From positions 45,863,705-45,927,704 of the forward strand of contig NC_092350.1 in NCBI RefSeq assembly GCF_963676685.1: a DNA stretch of 64,000 nt. Reading direction: 5' to 3'. Positions 57,338 through 64,000 of the stretch are shown here, piece by piece. Below the pieces are notes generated by a model. It did no database searches. It worked only from the letters and a program-made list of their open reading frames with translations, and was not told where the DNA came from. How positions within the stretch are numbered: position 1 is the first letter of the stretch; each line of letters starts with the position of its first letter. The position numbers were made by a program, and so were the translations under genes. The stretch is from Mytilus edulis (Eukaryota; Mollusca; Bivalvia; Mytilida; Mytilidae).

Positions 57338-57549
57338 GGTACATGGACGATTTGACTGGAAACTGGAATGTGTCATTCTACAGTATTGGTGTAATTCTTA
57401 TTTTGTCAGCCATTTTAGTATTGATTGGAACTCTAACATATAACGTCGAACAAAAATCTCAAGATATTAACGAGGAAGTGGCATTAGAATTTTTACAAAG
57501 CCCCGAAAGCAAGCCTATGTTAGCCGTATCAAAAATTAGTAGAGTATGA
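57338..57549 (+). pseudogene. Transporter last exon (TM12 and C-tail)
   Basis: Acceptor TTCCTGAATTACAG; phase agrees with exon 4 (split Gly codon). Translation GYMDDLTGNWNVSFYSIGVI, 'LILSAILVLIGTL' (TM12), then a ~30-residue acidic cytoplasmic tail 'DINEEVALEFLQSPE' and a TGA stop. This exon is itself undamaged. Confidence 0.7.
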
Positions 57550-57639
57550 GTCAATCATTGTTTTTATTTTTTGTAAAAGTTGATATGTTTAAATCGTTGT
57601 CGTTTTTTTCAGTTCACTTCAGTGTTTCGGTTGTTTCCC

Positions 57640-57740
57640 TCAAATAGTTATCTGTTTCCTTCGGTTTTAGTTTGTACCCCGGATTTGTCTCAATTTAAGA
57701 CTTTCGAACAGCAGTATACTATTGTTGCCTTTATTTAAAG
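57640..57740 (+). repeat. Fragment of the composite dispersed repeat
   Basis: TTTCCTTCGGTTTTAGTTTG, 'TACCCCGGATTTGTCTC', GAACAGCAGTATACTATTG, 'TTGCCTTTATTT' - the same end piece as at 55690-55770. Confidence 0.6.
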
Positions 57741-58965
57741 CACGTTTAACCTAAAATAATTGCAAATTTATAATAAGACGACATAAACTGCTCCCTTATT
57801 TTTCCCTAATTTTATTTTTCTGAAACAGGGAGATTTGGTCCATAACAATTATTTTTACGTCGATGTCGATTAAGATGTTGAAACTTTATTTGATGTTACC
57901 TTATTTTCGAAATATTTACATATTTCTCAGCTTCATGGACTATAGTTATGAAAAAACGAGTTGATCACATTTTTCGATTAAACTGACTTCTGAGTAACGG
58001 GCAAACCACAGAATAAACATGTTAAATAAAAATTGAAAATTATAATATACGAGTTTCTTATACTATGTTCCTTATTTTGTCATTTTTTTTTAAGGGAGAC
58101 GGATTTATATAAGTTTTTCTTTTTCCGAATCCCTGTATTTATATTGTATATTTAAACATTTTGTGCACTTTTTAAAAATAAAATATTGTTTAAACCAAAC
58201 TGTTCCCTGTACAAACGTCATAAGATGCAACTCAGAAAAAAAACATGAATTTTACATCAGCAAATTTGTGATACACTTTTGAGGCACAGTAATACATGTC
58301 AGACCTAAACAAAATACCAAAAAAACATTAAAGTTTGAAAAAAACAACAAAAATAAAATTCAAAATGATAATTTTACAGCGGGCTTATTTGAAAAATGGA
58401 AGACGAAGAAAAATCAAAACGATCTGACTGTTTTTATTTGAAAGTATTTGCATTTTGGTAACATGATATGTCTAATGAAAAGGAATCTACAAATTTGAAA
58501 ATACAATTGTTTTCCTCATCACATGTTGTGAATGTACATGTGCGAATAGGGTCTATTTATTGTGTGTTGCTGTGTATTTACGGAGGAGTAGGTTCATGCT
58601 AAAGAAAAACCTGAGAAGCATTCAGTAACAAGTGCTAAAATGTAAGAAACAAATATCAAGCCTTCTTTATAAAATATATGCATTAAAAGTATCCTGCCTG
58701 AATATTTATCATATATTTCATACAACAAAGTTAATGATTCATATGGAGTGCTTCTGGTTTTTTAACCCTGTATACCATTATTTCCCATGAGAAATTATAT
58801 TTTTTTTTGAAAAAAAAACTTTGAACGGCAAAATTATTTTATGTTTCAATATGTGACGTTTACATTTTATGACGTCAAACACGCGAAACAATGCTTGGGG
58901 TTTTAAAATTTGATAGATGCTTTTGTGCTTTTTTGTTGAATATTTGATTGTTTTGAGATTGTGAC
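57741..58965. other. No gene seen
   Basis: AT-rich sequence downstream of the transporter; no frame with protein-like composition. Confidence 0.45.
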
Positions 58966-58969
58966 ACAT

Positions 58970-59260
58970 TGATGACTGCTGTACCCGTACTTTGACTATT
59001 TACATATTAAGTCTGTTTTGTCACACATTGTTGTAAATCAAATGGAATTTGATGCAACTGTCATACAATTGAGAGGTTAAGCGCTATAAAACCAGGTTCA
59101 ATCCACCATTTTTATATTTGAAAAGGCCTGTACCAAGTCAGGAATATGACAGTTGTTGTCCATTTGTTTGATGTGATTTATTATTTGATTTGCCATTTGA
59201 TTAAGGACTTTTCGTTTTGAATTTTCCTCGGACTTCAGTCCTTTAGTGATTTTATCTTTC
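58970..59260 (+). repeat. Dispersed mussel-type repeat copy
   Basis: Landmarks: GACTGCTGTACCCGTACTTT, 'AGCGCTATAAAACCAGG', TTCAATCCACCATTTTTA, CTGTACCAAGTCAGGAATAT, 'TTCCTCGGACTTCAG'. Confidence 0.7.
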
Positions 59261-59979
59261 ATTTATTCCCACCAAAATACAATCTCGAATAATTATAATT
59301 CAGAATTAAAAACCAATTGTTCAGAGAACAATTGAATGTCCTCCCACCCATAAAGATCAATTGTAATATAGATCTATGAAAATTTAGTTCGAAACATCAT
59401 ATCCAGCGTCAAATGATAGCTTATTGTACACTGATTCCAAACATATATGATTTCTTTACAATTTTTTCTAAATAAGGGAGATAAATTGTTAGTTCCGGTT
59501 TGAAATATGTCACTTCAGGTTTCATTTGATAATTTACTTGGTTCCAAAAATATATTGTTTAATATACTTTGACATTAAATAGGTACAAAAGATAGCTACT
59601 TCAGGTTAACACAATGTCACTTCCGGTTGTTTTTTCCATTGTCAAGTGTCTTGCAACGTAATGAGAAATCTTCTAAGGCTTTATCATGTCTGCATCTGAG
59701 GTAAAAGCCAAGTTTACAATCTAGAACGTCAATTTTTACAAATGACCTCGAGTTCAATATTAAGGTCATAAACCAAGGGCTTCAAATCAAAAGACCATAG
59801 GTCTTAATTATATATAGGTAATGAGTTATATCACTATATGTCTATATTTTTTTTTATATAAGAGTGAAAAAAATTCTGATTTAAGACTAGCGTACGCTTT
59901 CAACCAAAATTAATGTGTTACAAAAAGTCGCAACTTACATTTTAGTAAAAATATGTTGTCGATATCTTATACGGCTTTT
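59261..59979. other. No gene seen
   Basis: AT-rich; repeated 'CACTTC(C/A)GGTT' motifs (59475-59635), too loose to call a tandem repeat. Confidence 0.35.
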
Positions 59980-59984
59980 ACAAA

Positions 59985-60480
59985 AAGTTGAACATTAAGT
60001 ATCGTTTTCCTTTTTCGATGAAGTTACCGTGAATTATACATACAGTCTATTAGCTTGGTTACTTCCGGGAGCTATTAATTTATTGATGATGTTGATGTTG
60101 TCTCCAGTTATAGGGGTTGAACAGTTGCCTTTCGCTTTGTCGTTGTCATATTTATTCATTCATACCTTTTTTTTTTATTAGAATGCCATTTATAGGTAAG
60201 TTTTGTTTTATGACACATAAGCAAAACCTTGTAACAGTAGTGCATATCGGTTATTGCGCTGCCTTTTTTCTTTTGCATGAATATCTAATCAAGATTTTGA
60301 GAATTGGTTAAGCATTAATGAAGTAAGGTAAATACCTTTATTTTCTTAAATATTTTTGTTGTAGCAATGTGCTTGACAAAAAATGGACTGAAATTGCAAA
60401 GCGTTTGTCAAGATTAAGGGAATGCAGTTGACAGAATATATCACAGTTTATTTCTAACTTTTGCTTACGGTATTATGCAA
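59985..60480 (+). pseudogene. Partial duplicate of transporter exon 4 and following intron
   Basis: Matches 55890-56540. The exon part (to ~60195) keeps a sense codon (TAC) where the first copy has TAA, and translates SLLAWLLPGAINLLMMLML, but it lacks the 5' half of the exon and has a T-run insertion (60170-60178) that breaks the frame before the ATAG|GTAAGT donor. The intron part shares AATCAAGATTTTGAGAATTGG and 'GACAGAAT(C/A)TAT' blocks. Confidence 0.75.
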
Positions 60481-60627
60481 TGCCACATTTTATTCAAACT
60501 GTTTAAATCATTTGTTGATATTGTGTTCCATAATGTTAGTTTGTTGTATTATAAAGGATTTAGGACCAAAAGGTGTCAAAACTGTATAGCAGTGTTGACA
60601 GGGTTCTGATATAGCAGTTAAACTACA

Positions 60628-60798
60628 CAGGCGGATCCAGGGGTGGGTTGGGGGGGGGGGGGGGGGGTGGGGGGGGCGAGCCCCTCTGCCGTGGGACAAC
60701 TTTGGTTGTTTATATCGAGAATCATTGAAGCGTGACTGGAGTGCCCTTTTTTAGGTCAGTCAGCACTCCCCTTATAAAACGTTCTGGATCCGCCACTG
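60628..60798. mobile_element. MITE related to 25852-26018
   Basis: Ends (A)CAGGCGGATCCAG and CTGGATCCGCCACTG. Contains a G-run of more than 20 bases near 60650 and GAGTGCCC...GCACTCC. Confidence 0.65.
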
Positions 60799-62140
60799 TA
60801 GACCACTAGGCCACCGAGGCCCCGGAAATGGTACATTGTATTAATTAAAGTACCACACGTAATGAAGTGAACATCAGTTTAGATTTATGATTCAAAATTG
60901 ATGATAAATGAAGGATATACTATAACGTCAATGATAATATACTAAAGATGAATTGATTACGCATTAGTAAACGAAAAAAAAAAAGAATTGAGATAATAGG
61001 GATCACTACATTTTTATCTTTTCTGTTTGTTTCAAATGGTATTTCTTCTCCAAAGAGTATTTGGCAAAGGAAGAGGGCAATGTTTTTTTTTAATTTTAAG
61101 TGTAGTTTATCGGATCTGAGACACTAGGCAAACATATCATTAACCTCACACTTTTTTTTAGTAATGCATTTAAGCGTGAATCGTTGTTTGAGAAAGACCA
61201 GTGGCGAATATATATGTATACGTCATGTCGATTCGGAAAGACCTTTTCCAAGGAATTCGGCAGCAACTATTTAATTTTCAGGGAGAGGGGGGGGGACTAT
61301 GGATTTTTTTTATGACAAATGTTGAAGAAAAGTCGAAAACAATTGTTTCTTTAAATTTTAGCATTACATAAAATGGCAGCTGAGGGTGTAACAAACAAAT
61401 TTTGTGGGTCAAAAACATGTTTTGTTTCCAAAAAATTCCATAGACACCCCTCCCCCCCCTGGAAAATCAAATGGTTGCTGCTTGATGGGTTCGGAAACAA
61501 TGCTGCTTTGAGTCTTGATCAGGGGTTGATAAAGTACGTTATATTTGTTTAAAACAAATAAACATATAAATTTTAGACAACAAATTCTGTAAAGAACTGT
61601 ATTAATAATTGTTAAATATATCAATTTTATTCAAAAATAGTTTCCTCCTTAAATATATACACGGTAAAACTAATGTTATAAATACACTTCACCTACACAA
61701 GGCCTACATTGACTATCGACTGTGTGTAGACAAAAAATGATTTAAACTACATGTTAACATTGAGTTTTATCAATGGGAACGCAACACCGAATTTAGGTCA
61801 ATGTGAACACGGCCTTAGACAACTTGTCTATCAGCTCGGGGGAAAATCTTAAATACACATAATAAGTATACAGGAAATTTAAATCAGTAATCCGATTAAA
61901 ATTTACTATTTACTTCATTATTTTATTTTTGATCTGATATTACGTAGCCCTACGTAATGTACATCTGAATGTGCAACCTCCATCGTGCAAGGCTTTGTTA
62001 TACTTCAAAACGAAATATCAACTCAAAAATTGTGAAATGCAAATCAATGTGAAGGTAATTAATTTATACTTGATAGTACGAGAAATAGGCTTAATTATTT
62101 GAAATTAAAACACCCCACATAATTTTCTTGGATATCAAGA
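60799..62140. other. No gene seen
   Basis: AT-rich sequence with short homopolymer runs. Confidence 0.4.
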
Positions 62141-62166
62141 AAAAATGATAGACTCATTGTTTCAGA

Positions 62167-62327
62167 CATTTCAAATTCGACGAGATCAAGAAGTTTTTTT
62201 TAAAGTTATTTCAAACGCTATAATTGATACGGTGGTTTGGACTGTTAAAAGTCAAACGTTGCCAGGAATCCTCACAGACAAGCCTCATAATGCCAAAGAA
62301 CAAACTTCAATTCATCGTTTTATATGA
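62167..62327 (+). CDS. Possible terminal exon, unidentified
   Basis: A TTGTTTCAG acceptor (ends 62166) opens a frame of ~53 codons to a TGA: 'FQIRRDQEVFFKVISNAIID', 'VVWTVKSQTLPGIL'. Composition is protein-like, but no family is recognised and no partner exon is placed. Confidence 0.2.
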
Positions 62328-63116
62328 ACGTACATTTGTAGGGTTTTTTACTTAAACTAACTACCTTCGAACGATTATCCGAGTAACCGATTAGTCAAAA
62401 TTGATCATGAACGATTTGACAAAACTATTTTAAAGGTACCTGATGAACTAGCAATATATAGATTCGACTCAGCGTGTCATTTGGTACAAAACAGGTCGTA
62501 TCTTTTGGTATTCCTTATGATTTTTTTTACACAATTCAAGTATTACTTTATATTTTACAGTGTCGTCTCCAGGATTTTAGATGTCTGTACCTTCTCACTT
62601 TTTTCCCATTTTCCTTGACTTGAATTTTCAAAAAATTGAAATGTATGCAATTTTGTTAAATTTCTGACACTGTTACACATGGTGTGCAAACCAAACGAAT
62701 CGGTATCATATGGTTTATTAACACCGATAAGAAAAAAGAAACATAAATGAAAACGCTTTATTAGTTTTATGATATCATTTGCAAACAACTTATGTTTATA
62801 AACGTATACGTGCTAGATACTTTACAATTGCTTCTATTAGAAAATATAGCTGACCTGTTCATTCTTTTGCTTATTGTATCTAAGAATCATACTAAACATT
62901 GCTAAACGAGAAAAACTTATCATTGACCACTCAATCATGACAATGAGATCAATTTCAGATAGTCTCTAAGTTTAACTACTAGTAATGTCAGTAATAACAA
63001 TGTTAACCAGCGTACAGTAATCTTCTATGTAAGAAATATAAATTCAGACAGAAATATACAATCATGCAATGCTCTGAATATAGTATACATATTGTTTATT
63101 GTTTTTCTTAAAACAG

Positions 63117-63343
63117 TTAAAACGCAAAAACTTAACATTGATTATTTAAACTTGACAAGTCAAGATATGATAAAACCTGCAATACGTTCATTTATAACTT
63201 GCAATCATTTCATAAAATTTAGAAACGATCCAGGTAAACTTGTCGATCTTTTGAATAAACTTATTTTAAAAGGTTACCAATTCAACACTATCATTAAATA
63301 TTATTTTATTAGTATTATATTGATTGTGTTATTAGAAAATTAA
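63117..63343 (+). CDS. Possible exon, unidentified
   Basis: A TTTTTCTTAAAACAG acceptor (ends 63116) opens ~75 codons to a TAA: 'DMIKPAIRSFITCNHF', 'DPGKLVDLLNKLILKG', then a hydrophobic end. It could be the end of an alpha-helical domain; not assigned. Confidence 0.2.
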
Positions 63344-63834
63344 AAGAAAACTTAAAATTATTTTCATATAATTTAATTTTGGATGTAACGCGTCTTCTGA
63401 TTGTCTGACGTCATTTTGTTTATCAGCTCATAGACATAATTTTGTAAAGTGACCTTGACTTCATCAACGTTTTTACATGATATACTCCGGTTAAAAATGG
63501 AATTAATAATGAAATTATAAGAAATTACTGTAATATTTTTTCTGACTATTCGAAATACCATAAAAAATGTGGTGCACACTTTAAATAACACGCTACGCTA
63601 GTTATTCAATGTACACCACATTTTCGATGTTATTTCTTCATAGACAGAAGAAAAACTGAACTCACGAAGACAGTTCTACCTAAAACTGGTTTGGTCAGTT
63701 CGTTCTAGAACCTATTCTGACAGTGCCACTTGAACTGTTCTATGACATATTTGTTTGACAGTTTGAATGAGAGGTTAGAAATATACTCAACTGTATATAT
63801 TTGAATGCTCCTTTGATATGTTTGATATTTTTAT

Positions 63835-64000
63835 TTTACGCAAGACGCGCGTTTTGGCTACAATAGACTCATCAGTGATGCTCGAATCCAAAAAAGAATA
63901 AAAAGGCCAAGAAAGTACGAATTTATGAGCATTAAGGACCAAAATTCCTAAAACTTTTGCAAAATACAGATAAGTTAATCTATTCCTGAGGTAGAAAAGC
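63835..64000 (-). repeat. Hammerhead-bearing repeat running out of the window
   Basis: On the minus strand it follows the 355 bp unit order: 'TTTTGGTCCTTAATGCTC', then GAGCATCA, CTGATGA (63875-63869), stem II, AAAA in place of GAAA, CGCGCG, GTC and TTGCGT (to 63838). The core helix and cleavage triplet are kept, but the invariant G of GAAA is changed and stem II is mismatched, so it is probably inactive. The unit continues past 64000. Confidence 0.7.

Overview
This looks like AT-rich invertebrate nuclear DNA, most likely from a bivalve of the mussel type (Mytilidae). The evidence is long gene-free stretches, genes split into exons with GT/AG borders, many dispersed repeats of kinds I associate with Mytilus genomes, and eukaryotic transposons only. 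The species call is inference; no host housekeeping gene fixes it. All repeat comparisons were made by eye, so borders are good to a few bases at best.

Layout. 1-11.6 kb: gene-poor, with a foldback element at the left edge, old dispersed repeats, and two minus-strand exons (an Ig domain at 6.3-6.6 kb and a CARD/death-fold-like domain at 7.7-8.0 kb). 11,636-23,228: one 11.6 kb DNA transposon with matching terminal inverted repeats and ~290 bp subterminal inverted arms. It carries an intact PIF1-type helicase with SAP-like and PHD-like C-terminal parts (plus strand) and a convergent, nearly complete P-element/THAP9-type transposase (minus strand). 23.2-38.1 kb: repeats, including a ~185 bp tandem array split by another repeat, a hAT-type non-autonomous element with an 8 bp target duplication, and two copies of a longer dispersed repeat. 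38.1-46.3 kb: decayed Penelope-like retroelements in tandem on the minus strand, with a GIY-YIG endonuclease remnant upstream of the reverse transcriptase.

The most striking object is at 41,428-44,702. It is an array of nine apparently identical 355 bp units plus a partial tenth, inserted into one of the Penelope copies. Each unit start carries all elements of a type I hammerhead self-cleaving ribozyme (CTGATGA core, stem II, GAAA, CGCGCG stem III, GTC cleavage triplet, 6 bp helix I). The rest of the unit holds strong hairpins. This is the structure expected of a metazoan retrozyme, whose transcript would be cut into 355 nt monomers that could circularise. Decayed relatives lie at 2.5, 45.8, 50.4, 51.6 and 63.8 kb.

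47.3-57.5 kb: a degenerate monocarboxylate-transporter-like (SLC16/MFS) gene in five recognisable exons, broken by indels and a stop. Its fourth exon is partly duplicated at 60 kb. Its third intron contains a dispersed repeat, which is itself interrupted by a degenerate tyrosine-recombinase retroelement (DIRS/Ngaro type) with split direct repeats. 57.5-64 kb: repeats, a microsatellite upstream, small unassigned open frames, and at the right edge another hammerhead-bearing repeat that runs out of the window.
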